DNA from: Aphelocoma coerulescens
Taxonomy: Eukaryota > Chordata > Aves > Passeriformes > Corvidae
Direction: 5' to 3'
NCBI RefSeq assembly: GCF_041296385.1
Contig: NC_091034.1
Span: forward strand, 434,001 to 498,000
DNA: 64,000 nucleotides
The notes below the pieces were generated by a model. The model ran no database searches and was not told the DNA's origin. It saw only the letters and a list, made by a program, of their open reading frames with translations. This document shows positions 20,440 through 42,200 of the stretch, piece by piece (positions within the stretch are counted from its first letter, which is position 1; each line of letters begins with the position of its first letter). The position numbers and the translations under genes were made by a program.

Positions 20440-20800
20440 GCTTTTCGGTGCGGGACAGCTCACGCTGGCACGCTTGCTCGCACAACGGCCGGCGTGCACG
20501 AGCGTGTGCGCTCACACGCAGCTGCAGGCGTGCAAGCAGCACCCGCCCGCGCTCTCGCACACTCGCACGGCCGCCCGTGCACACTCTTGCACATCTGCAC
20601 GTGTGCCCGTCGCACAAGCGTGCGCTGGGCTGTTCGTGGCACCGCTCGCTCGGACACGCGCGTGGTTTGGACGGTCACGCACTCGTGTGTTTGCACGACT
20701 GCGCTTGCACGAGCGCACGCCCGGAGCCCCGCGGCCCCGCACCCCACGTGCTTTCGCGCTTGCACAAGCGCACGCCCCGGGATCGCGCCTTGCGCGCTCG
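20440..20800. repeat. GCAC/GTGC-rich degenerate repeat
   Basis: A CpG-rich stretch with many TTGCACGAGCGCACGC and CTCGCACACTCGCACGG words, spaced irregularly by 10-25 bp, with alternating purine-pyrimidine runs. It lies in the ECE1 upstream region. No exon was recognised. Confidence 0.7.
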
Positions 20801-21099
20801 GCCCGAGACGTCACATCCCCCGCCGGCCGGCGAGCCAGGGCTGCCTCGGGGGGATGCTGCCAGCAGCGCCGGGGCACGTGGGGCCCCCCCAAACGGGGCT
20901 TGGGCCCCCCCGAAAGAGTTAAAGGAGGCGCGCGGGAAGCCCGTCCCTCCGCGGCCCCATTGGTTTCCCATCCCAGGTACATCCTTTGCTCGTCACCCTC
21001 GCCACCCTCGCTAGGCCGCAGCGGCGTCACGAGCTGTGCCGGGGCTCAGCGGGCGCTCGCCCCAGCGGGGCCGGGGCTGGCGGGAGTGGGGTGACGGCC

Positions 21100-21102
<3 letters not shown>
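20800..21102 (+). promoter_or_regulatory. ECE1: ECE1 CpG-rich promoter and exon 1c
   Basis: CpG-dense sequence leads to GACGGCC-ATG (21100-21102), followed immediately by the donor GTGAGT. Joining this ATG to the exon at 24175, which itself begins ATG-TCG-ACC-TAC, yields [10 protein letters not shown], the known N-terminus of the ECE-1c isoform. The transcription start is not marked; it should lie a short distance upstream (about 20.95-21.06 kb). Confidence 0.75.
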
Positions 21103-32055
<10,953 letters not shown>

Positions 32056-33375
32056 TGGGCGAGTGCCCAAGGGAACCAGCGGCTGGTTGCTTCACCCTCT
32101 GCCAACAGCTGGGCTTCCCCAGTCCTTTGAGGCTCAAACCACTTCTCCGTGCCACGGAGAGCCCAACTCTTCAGCCAGAGCGGTGTCTGCATCCCCGGCA
32201 TTGTCCGAGGTTCAATCCACTGTGAAAACTCCTTATCCCCTGCTTGTTGGTGAAATGACTTCAGCTTGGGGGTGTCTTCTTTCCCACCGTGCCCGGGCCA
32301 CGTGTCGAGGCACACGTGTCCGTGGGCGCTGCCCGTATTTACACACACAGCGCTCAGCCTGACCCACCACCTGGCAAAACCCCTCTGTTACAGAGGCGAT
32401 AAAGGGAACCCCCAACAGTGGCAGGTTTGTCTGCGTGTCTAAATACACCCAGTGTACCACCTTGTCTCCAAAGATGCGCACACGAGGGTGGAAAATATTT
32501 TTAGATATATTTTTGGGGGAGGGAAATATATTTTTTTTTTCATGTGTTGTGGAATACACTGGAAATTTTCAGGGAAAATGCATTTAAAAGCCTTTTTTTA
32601 GTACAAGATTAGTATATTTATTAATTTTTTTTACTTAGTGCAGCTGTAGATGCAGTACCCTGTGGTGACAGTCCCTTGGCCAGGGAAGCTGGGTAGGGCC
32701 GTGGATGTAACTTTCCAGTCTTGGATCCTGTGTTTCTCTGGGAGAGACTATCCTCAGAGGATGCTGATGGGAAAATTAGGGACAGTGGGCCTGGAGACAG
32801 GGCTGGAGGATGCTGCAAGTCACAGAGACTGTGCTGGGATGCTGCAGCTCCTGGGATTAGCTTTAATTTCAGAGTGTAAAGGGAAAAATTGACGCAACCA
32901 AAGATGTAACCAAGGTGGTGATGGGGTGGATGAAGCATCCTGTTCTACCTCCTGTCCCCTCTGAAGCCAGGCCAGCCAGGATTTCCTGGCCCAAAAGCTT
33001 CCCAGACAAGTGCAGGCGGTTCCTGCCCCTGCTTCTCTCACGCCAAGCCTGCCCTCTGCCTGGGAAACTGCAAGCCCCAAAAGCACCATGTGGCCCCAAA
33101 ACTCTGTCCCTCCACAGCTGGTTTGAGAAGTGATCAGGATCAGGCTGAGAGACTTTTTTAAGAGATGTTTTTAATACTTGTTTTGAGGGGAAAGCACTGA
33201 CAGGAGCTCAGGTGCTGCGTGTTGTCACTCTAGACAGTGCAGAGACCTAGAGGGATTTTTAATATTTATATGTAAAGGGAGGGGATGGAAGGGGCTGAAT
33301 TTTTGTAACTATTTTTTCACCCTACGCGTGGGGCTTATTGTAATTGAAATAATAAATACTTTTTACTGGATTTGG
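32056..33375 (+). terminator. ECE1: ECE1 3' UTR with AATAAA signal
   Basis: After the TGA at 32053-32055 about 1.3 kb of non-coding sequence runs to AATAAA at 33351-33356 (TGAAATAATAAATACTTTTT), with cleavage expected near 33375. AT-rich stretches near 32500-32640 (ATATTTTTAGATATATTTTTG, then ATTTATTAATTT) resemble AU-rich stability elements. A further GATAAAGG at about 32398 could be an earlier weak signal. Confidence 0.85.
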
Positions 33376-36300
33376 AGCTGATCACAACTCATACTTTCTT
33401 ATAGCAGGAGAGTCTGCATCCCTTTATTTATGCTTTTCTCCCTGTCCACACCACTGAGCCCGTCCCATGCTGACAAAACTGAGCCAAGGAGGCTTTTTCC
33501 AGCCTGCACTTGGTGACTGCTGCCTCCCTTGGAGGCTAGAGCCAGGGGTTTTTGCCCAAAAACCCCAGTCTCACTGCAGGTTGCTCTTTGCTTTCCACCT
33601 CTATGGCATGGCCCTGCGCAGCTCCCCGGCAGGGAGGTCTTTCCCGGATGCTTTTCCTTCCTCCCAGGTGAGTTTTTGGCCAGCTGGGCTGTGCTGGGAT
33701 CCAGCGGCACAGGCCCCGCACAGGTTTCTCTCCAAACAGTAATGAGTATTTTGGGCCAAACCACTACACTCCCGTATTTATGGCCTGGTGATGCTGGTGG
33801 GTTGCTGCCAGCTCTGTAACACAGGCCAATGTTCTCTCCGAGCAGATGCTCCATGGCTTCATCAGGCTCGCCCAAAAAATGCAAGGCAGGATCTGGGCTG
33901 CAGGCTCCTTGCAAGCCTCACCCCAGCCCCTGGCAGAGCTGGTGGCCATAAAAGAAGCCAAGTGCTGGGTACTCCTTTGCTATTTAGCCTTGGAATTGTT
34001 ATCGGGACTGGATTTGGGGAAAAACTAGGAGGCTGCAGCCCACTGGTAACAAACTTTTGGGAATACAGAGTGTTTCTGCTGCTGCCAGGGGCAGGACTGA
34101 GCCAGCAGTGAGCCGGGGACAGGGGTGTTGCGTAAATAAGACATTAAAATACCTCTCTGACTGTTTTTACCGTGTTTTCTCACCCACGTGGAATTGAAAT
34201 GTAGTAACAGCACTCACTTTCTGCTTGCACGACTCGGTGTGAGGCCCTCGGTTTCCTGCAGCGCTGGGGAGCGGCCGTGGCCGTTGTTTTCCCTGAGATG
34301 TGCCTGGAAATGGCGCAAACCCGCAGAGGGCGGTGGAGCCGAGAAAATCGCTGCCTGCACACTCCAGTGCCGGGCTGGCAGGAGCCAGGGATGTTACCAG
34401 AGTCCTATTTTGGTCTGGATGTGGCCCCGCGTGTTTAAATTGTGGTGGAATACCTGCATTCCTAGGGAAAGAGAGGAGCAACGTGGGTCGAAGGCAAAGA
34501 GGAATAGAGTGAGGCTGGGGTGAGAGGGTGTTTTCCCAGCTGCAAGGAGCAGGGAAGGGAGCACAGGCGTCACATGGAGATGCTGTTAGAAGTGGTTTAA
34601 CCATCCAAAAAGGAAGTACTTTGGCTCTCTGGGGCTTACTCGCAGGGAGGGACCAGGCAGGTGATGGCTCAGGGACAGCCCCAGGGCAGGAAGGATTTCG
34701 AGGGTGACCATTAACTGTGTTGTGGTGGGAGACGCTGTGGTCAAGGCTCCCCGTGCCGGGCTGGGAGCGGGTGGCAGGAGTTTTCCTCCCTGGGAGGCTG
34801 CCGGGCGTAGGGAGGGCGGGCAGGAGGTGAATCATCCCGCTCTGTGCCAGCGCCTGGTGTGGGCTTGCCTGGTCCTGGGTGGTATTTGCTTTATTTTGCG
34901 CTCAGCTATGCCCTGGAGGGCTGAGACGTTTGCCGAGGGCTGAGCCTGGGCAGGGGGAGGAATGGGGAAAGCTCCAAGCAGGACCTTTTTTTTTTTTTTT
35001 TAATGGTGGGGGGTTTTCTTGTCTGGAGGGTGTTGGAAGAGGATCTGTGCAGGAAAAGCAGGAGAAGCCGAAAGAGGGAGGTGCTGCTGTGCTGCGTTGG
35101 GTGAAAGCATGCACCTGGAGCATGCTGGAGCCTCCAAATGGAGCTGGAAATGGGGGCTGTTCATAGGTTTGGTGGGGCTGAGACAGCTATTGAGAGGTGA
35201 GAGGCTGAACCCAACCATCTGAACTGCCCTTCTCCTTCCCGCTTTGTTCCCTCCAGGTAGGATCTAACCCCTGTCACATCACAACAGTGCTGAGGTCACC
35301 TACTGGGACAACTAGATTTTAGGGGCAAAAGCTTCTCTGAAAAAAGCCACACCTTCCTGAAGGCAGGAGGACGGGGAGTGGGAGGTGGGGAGCAGGTTTC
35401 TAAATCCCACCTTGCAGCTGGGACCTGCTCATTCTGAGCACTGTGAGTTTTCACTCTGAGCCAAGCAACAACAAGGCTGCGTCTCCTCACTAACTCCTAG
35501 ACCGTGGCTTTGTGCTTTTATGCTTTCCTCTTCATGAGTGTCCCTCCAGGAAAACAGCCATTTTCCAGTGATACCCCGATCCTGTATTTTCCTAAGTTCA
35601 CCAAGAGCTCCAGCATTCCTACTACGCTCTGTGCTGTGGGGTTGTGTCTCTGCTGTGGCAGGTACACGAGAGACTGGTGGGACTGGAAAAAGTGCTGGCG
35701 ATGCTCTGAAACAGGAGCTCAGCACTGTAGGCTGCAGCTGCCCACGGTGACACATTGGTTCCCAGGTGCTAATAAAGCTAGCAGGAAAAAGAGGAAAAAC
35801 GAAATGGAGAGGCGGGAAGAAGGGTGTGAATCCAGCTGGAACTCACTCAGGCTCTAAAATCTGCAGGATTTTGTTGGCCAAATCGTCCTACATAGGGTAG
35901 AAGGGAGACATATCTGCTTTTTCTTCTCAGGAAAAATTAAAAAGAAGGGAAAAACATGGCTGGGGAGAGACATTGACTTGGGAAGGGCTTTAAGACAGAG
36001 CCAGGAGCCTGGCTCCTTCTCCTGGCCAGCACATTTTGGGAGCTTCAGCAGACAATATGGTGAAAATGCCAATTTTTTTTCCTTCTAAACAGGCAAAAAG
36101 TGTATATCCAAAGATCCTGGAGCTCGGAAGCTCTTTTGCAGCTGTGTTTACAGGCAGCTATTTCTGTAGAACAGAGGCAGCCATGGATGTCAATTTGCTT
36201 TTGAGATTAATTTCCTTCCGTGCAAAGGGGGGTACCCGGAGAGGGGCCGTGCCAGGAGGTGGTCACGGAACGGCACCAGGCCCCCCAGAACACACAGCTC

Positions 36301-38000
36301 TACTTGCACCCTCCAAGTTACAACAGCCAAGTCTTTACCAGCCGTGGAGGGAGAATCGTCTTCCCAGCAGGAGAGGTGTGCTGTGAACGAAGCAGCTCTC
36401 TGGGGTGCTGGGAGATCTGTTAGTCTTTGGGTAAATCCCATACCATTAGAGAAGTTCCTCCTTTGTTCTCCCATTTTTGGGGAGTGGAGGAGTACTTGGC
36501 CTTTGTTTTAGGTCATTCTTATTTCTCTCTTCAGTTTTCCTGGTGGGGAATCAGTTAATATGGCAGGCTGAAGGCTGCTGAGGAAAACTGACTCAGACAA
36601 AACCAGGCAGACCCCCCTCTAAATATTTGTTCCCGGGTTCAGATGGAAATATTCCCCACGCAGGACTTCTTTACAGGCTGGCAGGGCTTGGTTGGGCTCT
36701 TTCCCCTTAAAACAAAAATCTCAGTGTTTCCTATTTCCCCCCATTTCCCACAGGCAGTGTGAGGTATGTATGAGTTCACCTCCTCACAGGTTATTTCCCT
36801 TACCCCAATGCAGAACAAAGAGCACAGAAAGGGACACTAAGCAGCACATGAGTCACCTTCCCCTGCCCCACTAATGCCTGCTGGCACTGCAGGAGGTGGC
36901 TGTACCCTCGGGTAGCACATGAGTAAGTAAGAAAATATTCCAGTTGCAGGGCTGCTTTTAATGGAGACCTGTGTGGCAGCTCCCAGCTTTCCTTCTGAGA
37001 ACACACCTCGGAGGAGGAGGGAGAGCTTCTGGATACACTGTGATCCTTGTGTGTCCTAAACCTCCCCTGCACGACCCCATTGTTCGATAACTCAGAGCCT
37101 GACTCCAAAGGGAAAATGTACTCAAGACCCTTCTACTGTTTTTTGCCCACTGTGCTGAATTTTGCTCCAGTGAACAACACCCAGTCCAGATTCTCCACCT
37201 TCAGATTTATATTTAAAACTCAAAATTACTTCTCTGCATAGAAACAGGACCATTGCACAGGCAAGGACAGATGTGACTCCTTGGGTAGGTTTTCTTTAGT
37301 GCACAAGATATCTCTCCTCTCAGCTTGTGGTTGTACCAGTTACTCTCCAGGTGCCTGAATACACCACCACGAGAGCTGTTCACTTCAGTAAAAGAAGCTT
37401 TTCACGTTTAAGGGTTTATTTGTGATTGCTTTAAAGCATTATCTTCCTCCTAAACTTGCAGCTGCTCAGAATTTGCAGCAGATGGGACACAAACTCTGGG
37501 AAGGTTTCCTAGAGCAGCACCCCAGGCTGGGTGACAGGGGCAGCAATACCTGCGGGCGCAGTGAAGGTGCTGGGAGCGTCTCCCTGGGATGTGCGGCACG
37601 GCAGGAACGCGAAGGTGCCAGCAGGTTGGAATGAGCCCTCGGCGGCCAGCGGCGAGGAAGGACAAGCCAGGACAATCTGGTAGCTGCTGGAATCTGTTCT
37701 GAGGTGCTTTTTATCTCCCTGAGATGGTATAAACCACTTTGGCCGGTGCCAAGCTCAGGTGGTGGCTGTGAGGAGGGTTCTGCAGGTTAGATGTGAAATG
37801 GTGAAGATGGTGGTGGTGGCCAACCCTTGGGGGGTGATGGCTTGGTGTGACCATGGGACCAGGTGGACATCTCTCCCCACAAGGGCAGGTTTGGAGGGTC
37901 CCCATTGCCACAGGTGGGCTGCCTTGGGGGCTCCGGGGGTCCCTCAGAGCCACCCTGTCACCCTCAGGACTGCCTGCCCTCAAGAGGGGCTGCAGTGTGG
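33376..38000. other. Intergenic between ECE1 and EIF4G3
   Basis: About 4.6 kb without a recognisable gene on either strand; the open frames are short and lack splice-supported continuation. A run of 16 T lies near 34987-35002. No CR1 or other named repeat was recognised here. Confidence 0.6.
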
Positions 38001-38020
38001 CACCTGCCAGCTGCTCCAGC

Positions 38021-38245
38021 AGCTGGGAATTGGGGCTGGGGGTGAGGTTTCTTACGTAAGCCTCTTCCTCGGGCCCGCGGTGGGGTGGATACTGCGGGAT
38101 CCCTCAGAGCCAACGGGGTCCCAGGGGTGCCCGGCTTCCATCCCCTCCAGAAGCCAGGAACTGGGGCTGGGGGTGAGGTTTCGGGCAGGGGAAGCCCGCG
38201 GTGGGGTGGCTGCTGAGGGACCCCATGGCCCCCTCACAGCCTCGG
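38021..38245. repeat. Tandemly duplicated segment of about 90 bp upstream of EIF4G3
   Basis: The words GGGGCTGGGGGTGAGGTTTC and GCCCGCGGTGGGGTGG occur in the same order at 38031-38095 and again at 38162-38210. Flanking TCCCTCAGAGCC-like words also recur. The copies are diverged by small insertions. Confidence 0.75.
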
Positions 38246-38259
38246 CCCAGTCCCTCACC

Positions 38260-38730
38260 GCCGAGCGTTGCCGAAGTCTCGCCGAACCGAGCCGAGCGTG
38301 CCCGAAGCTACGCCCGCGCCGATCCCGAGGGATTCCGAAGATAGCCGAGAAGCTCCGAAGAGCCAGGAGCGGGGCGGGAATCCCTCTTCCGAGCCCCTCC
38401 GAAGCTTCCCGAACTCTCTCATGCCTTCGTCTTCCGGAAATAGCCGAAGTTTACCGAGCGCCGGGGTCACGGGAGGTGCTGGGCTGAGCGGGGAGGGAGG
38501 GGGAGCAGGGCAGGGCGCTTGCGCCCGCGAAAGCCGTTCCGGAAGAACCCGAGGTTTGCCGAGCGGCTCTGCCTGACGAGAGACTCCGGAAAGAGCCGAA
38601 GATTGCCGATCAGCGCGGGGCCGAGCGACTCCGGAAAGAGCCGAAGGTCGCCGATCGGCTCTGGGCCGAGCGGCTCCGGAGCGGCCCGAAGGCGCCCGAG
38701 CGCCCGCCCGGCCGGACAGCTGGAGGCGGC
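38260..38730 (+). promoter_or_regulatory. EIF4G3: EIF4G3 CpG-island promoter rich in CCGAA/CCGGAA words
   Basis: A CpG-dense segment is built from many GCCGAA, CCGAAG and TCCGGAA words. Part of it is a clear tandem repeat: GACTCCGGAAAGAGCCGAAG occurs at about 38581 and again at about 38629. CCGGAA is the ETS-family core, which is common in housekeeping promoters. It lies directly upstream of the presumed EIF4G3 first exon; the start site is inferred. Confidence 0.55.
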
Positions 38731-38739
38731 CGCAGCGCC

Positions 38740-38877
38740 ATGTTTGATGCTCCGCTACTCCAGTGAGGAAAATCCGCCGGCATCGCCCCCGAGCCGCCGC
38801 CGCGAACGGCTCCGCTGCCCCCGGCGAGGGCGACCGCGACCCCCAGCCGCCGGCGGCTCATGAGCAGCACGGCCTGA
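38740..38877 (+). other. EIF4G3: Two short upstream ORFs in the presumed EIF4G3 leader
   Basis: ATG at 38740 opens an eight-codon frame (MFDAPLLQ, stop at 38764-38766), and ATG at 38860 opens a five-codon frame (MSSTA, stop at 38875-38877). Both end before the proposed main start at 39075. The first ATG sits in GCGCCATGTTT, a YY1-like motif on the opposite strand. If transcribed, they could tune translation. Confidence 0.5.
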
Positions 38878-38879
38878 GC

Positions 38880-38928
38880 CGCCCCCCCTTCCCTCCCTCC
38901 CTCCCCTCCCTCCCTCCCTCCCCGCCGG
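38880..38928. repeat. CCCT microsatellite / polypyrimidine tract
   Basis: Repeated CCCTCCCT units form a pure pyrimidine tract of about 45 bp in the presumed EIF4G3 5' leader. The complementary strand is G-rich and could form a quadruplex; this is inference. Confidence 0.85.
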
Positions 38929-39074
38929 CCCCTCTCCCGAGCCCTCCGGGAGGCGCGTTGTCACGGAGACCGGCGCCGGTGCCGGCCCGCCGCGCTGCCC
39001 CGGCTCTCCCCCGGCCCGCTCCGCGGCTCCCCCCGGCCCCGCTCCCCGCCGCGGGGTGGTGGCTGCGCTTGGCC

Positions 39075-39241
39075 ATGAGTTTACCGCAGAAGGCGGCTTT
39101 GAAACCCGGCGCGGCGGCGGCGGCGGGGACCGGCCCCGGGAGCGGGGCGGCGGCGGGGCCGCCTCCCCCCCCGGCTCCCCCTCACCCGGCGCCGGCGCCT
39201 CACCCCAACATCAGGGCCTTGCCGCCACAGCCGCCCCAGCA
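39075..39241 (+). CDS. EIF4G3: Probable first coding exon of EIF4G3 (partial gene)
   Basis: ATG at 39075 in a good context (TTGGCCATGA) opens 55 codons: MSLPQKAALKPG, an Ala/Gly stretch, a proline-rich stretch, then HPNIRALPPQPPQ. A possible donor, CA then GTATCC, follows at 39242, in phase 2. The rest of the gene would lie beyond 64000. Assignment to EIF4G3, a large eIF4E/eIF4A-binding translation-initiation scaffold, rests on CpG-island position, orientation and human gene order after ECE1. The peptide itself is low complexity and does not prove it. No conserved eIF4G sequence (for example the KTIRIRDPNQGGKDITEEI region) is in the window. The donor is not a strong consensus. The frame is open upstream to 38763 but holds no earlier ATG. 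Confidence 0.5.
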
Positions 39242-42200
39242 GTATCCTTTGCCCCGGGGGTTCAGGGGGGCGACAGCCCCTCCCCACAGCGAGCGGGGCC
39301 GGGGGGTGAGGGGTGCGGGGACCCCCGAGGCCTGGGGGAGGTGGGGGGTGAGGGGTCGCGGGGCCCCCCAGACGGGGGGAGGGTTGGGGGTCGCGGGGCC
39401 CCCCGGAGCCGGGGCGGTGTGTGAGGTGGGGGTTGTTGAAGGGTTCCCGGCTCTTTTTTGTGTGTCTGTTTGTGTGTGGGGCCCCCTGCAAAGGGGGCTG
39501 CACCTGCTGGGATGGTGCGGGGTAAGGGGGGCCGTCCACCTCCCCAGTGGGCTGGTTTGGGGGTTCAGCGCTTTCCAGGGGGTCCCTTTTCCCCCTCCCC
39601 CAAAGCAGCGGTGACCCCAAGGGTAAACTTTTAATTATAAATCGTTCTTCAGTTTTGCCTCTGGTCTTGCCCAGGTAAGTGCTTTGGTTTTGTTGTTTTG
39701 CCAGGCGAATTTAAACCCAGCGTTTTTATTTACAGCTGGGGACGATTTTCATGTGATTTATTTTATTTTATTTAATTTTTCCTACTTGGCTGGTGGGAAT
39801 AAACCTCAGGTGGAATGTCTCACTGTGCGGCTTTCCCTGCCAGGCCACGCGTGATGGGGAGGAGGAGGAGGCTCCCACTCCCCAAAATCCCCCCACCACA
39901 GCGGCCGCTGCTACAAAGAGAGGCTGGCGGGGGCTGCGAGTGTTTTTTAAAGGTCTTCGGTTCTGTGCTGCGAGTAGGCCCCGAGTCAGGAGGGAAATAC
40001 TGCAGGGATCAGCAGGAAAGTGCCTGCCGGCCTGAGGTTTTGTTTCCAGCGTCCGACATCATCCCGTGGCAAACTGGCTGTTCTCTTCCCCCCCTCCCTG
40101 GAGTTTTGGGGGGAGTATGAAGTGAAAAACACACTTTGTGGAATATCTCCGTGCTGTGTTATCCGGGAATGGTGCAGGGACGGTCGGGAGTGTGTTTTCC
40201 TATTAACGTTTGGCGGTGAGTTGGATTTTAAGGTGGAAGTGCAGGGTGGTTTTCGTGCCGAGGGCTGTGCCGTGCTGCCTGTGCTCTCAGAACTGCGTTC
40301 CCTATGTGCCAGCATTTTGCTGCTCTCACTTTCAATTTGGAGGTGGGAAAACCCAGCCCTTTTATAATCAGTTTAGGTCCATTGTTTTCTTGAGCTTCCG
40401 GCAAGAATCACCCCTTCCATGACAACAAATTCATTGCTTAAATCATGGGACTGTTGACGTTACAGATTTGTTTGGGTCAAGTGAAAACCCCTGGACGTTC
40501 TCTGTGCTGGGTGATTTTTGCCTGGTTTGTGCTATTCTGTAAATCCAGCGGGTGCTTTAGGAATAAAAAAAGTGGGAAGGTGCTGTCAGTAGAGTCAGCA
40601 GGGTGGTGGTAAGTAAAACTGTTGCTCAGTTTTGAGGGATGTGCCAAGAGTTGGAGTGGGAATGCTGGCCAGCATGCACAGGCTGTGCCTGGCTGATCGT
40701 CCCAGCAAGGTGCTGGTTTGTCTGGGAAAGGGCTTTTTTATCGGGAAATGTGGTGCTTGGGTGTCTTGACAGTTGAAGGCTGAAGTTTGCCTGGCTCTGG
40801 GGTTGTGCTGGGTTTTCCAAAGCTCTCTATTTATTCCCTGGGATACTTCTCCGGGTGTTGCTGAGGGGGAGCCTGGTGGGTCCGATGAGGGGCTGTGCTG
40901 TTGTGGCTGTTGCTTTCGGTGAGGTCATGAAGCACACGAGGGATGAAGTTTGCGTTTACTCTGAGCACAGCCTAAAAACAAAAGGGCTTGGAAAGACTGG
41001 AGAAGCTCGTGGAGGAGCTGGGGCTGCTGTGGCAGTGTGTCCCCTCCTGGAGACCCAATGACACCGTGAGCAGGAGGGACAGAGGTGGGGAGAAGTGTTA
41101 GATGGACATGACAAGTTGGTGTTACAGAAGTGGGGAGGTTAAAATGACAACGTTTCATTTTTATTTCTAGACAAGCCTGTTTTGAAAACATTGTGTTTGA
41201 CCGATATCTCTGCTTAACTCCTAAACTACTGATCTCTGCTTGGAATATATACAAACACTTTAATTTCGATGCTTATTCAGGTGTCCTGGTGAAGCTTATT
41301 CAGGTGCCCTGGCCGGTTTTATCCTCCACCAAATTGTGTTTGATTATAAACAAAAGCTGTTACCTCTCAGTGCTGCTCTGAGTGAGGCTCGGGGAGCAGA
41401 GTTCATCCCTGATTTACTGGAGTGCAGGGGGTCATCTGAGTTCAGCCTTATTTTTAGCCCTCTTTGGTTTCTTTTTTTTCCCCTCTCTGTTTTGATACAA
41501 CTGTTGAGCCACTGTTACCTCACAGCAGATAAAAGAGTTGCAGGTTTCTCTGACTTGGGCTTTTTAAACCAAAACAGTTTCCTACCGGTGAACTTTGGTC
41601 TGTGGTTTCAGACTTAATGTATCATAAAATTGAACAATATCTCTGTAATTGGAAAAAAATAAGAATTGTGTGAGAGAGAAGTGTTCAGCATGTGCATGTA
41701 GCAAGGCACGAGGGAGGGAAAATTAAAATACAGGAGAAAGAAGGAATTAAAAAAAAAATAATATTTTTGGGAGAAGGAGAAGCTGGAAAGCAATGGATGT
41801 GAAGAGCAGAAATGTCTGGATGTGAGATTCATTCTGTTTCCTGGTAAATAGGAAGTTACTGAAGCTGCTGTAAGACAAGACAGACTTGTGAGGTATTTCC
41901 TTAACACAGCGGCTTCAAGAAGTTAAATTTTCTGTGTAAAAGTAAGTTGAGATACTTTTGTGGCTCTGGCAGTGGTGAGTATTCAGCCAAACCTGATTTC
42001 AGGCAGAAATTGTGCTAAAAAGTTGTCAGTATGGATAAATCCTTCAGTTGGATTCTGACCCTTATTTGGGAGGAAAGGACAAGGGAGGGTGAAACGACAC
42101 ACAGAAGGGATATTATAAAAAATAAATCCCAATCTGCCCTCCTTTGCTTTGACTCCCAGACTGCTTCTGCAGGAGAAGTTCCAGTGAAGTCTGGAGTGAG

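Noticed and set aside
20121..21094. Overlapping plus-strand frames of 200-300 codons upstream of ECE1
   Set aside because: CpG- and GCAC-rich repeats without stops; several frames are open together, which is a composition effect.
34985..35002. Run of 16 T as the tail of a minus-strand retrogene or SINE
   Set aside because: No target-site duplication or coding/SINE body next to it; treated as a simple homopolymer.
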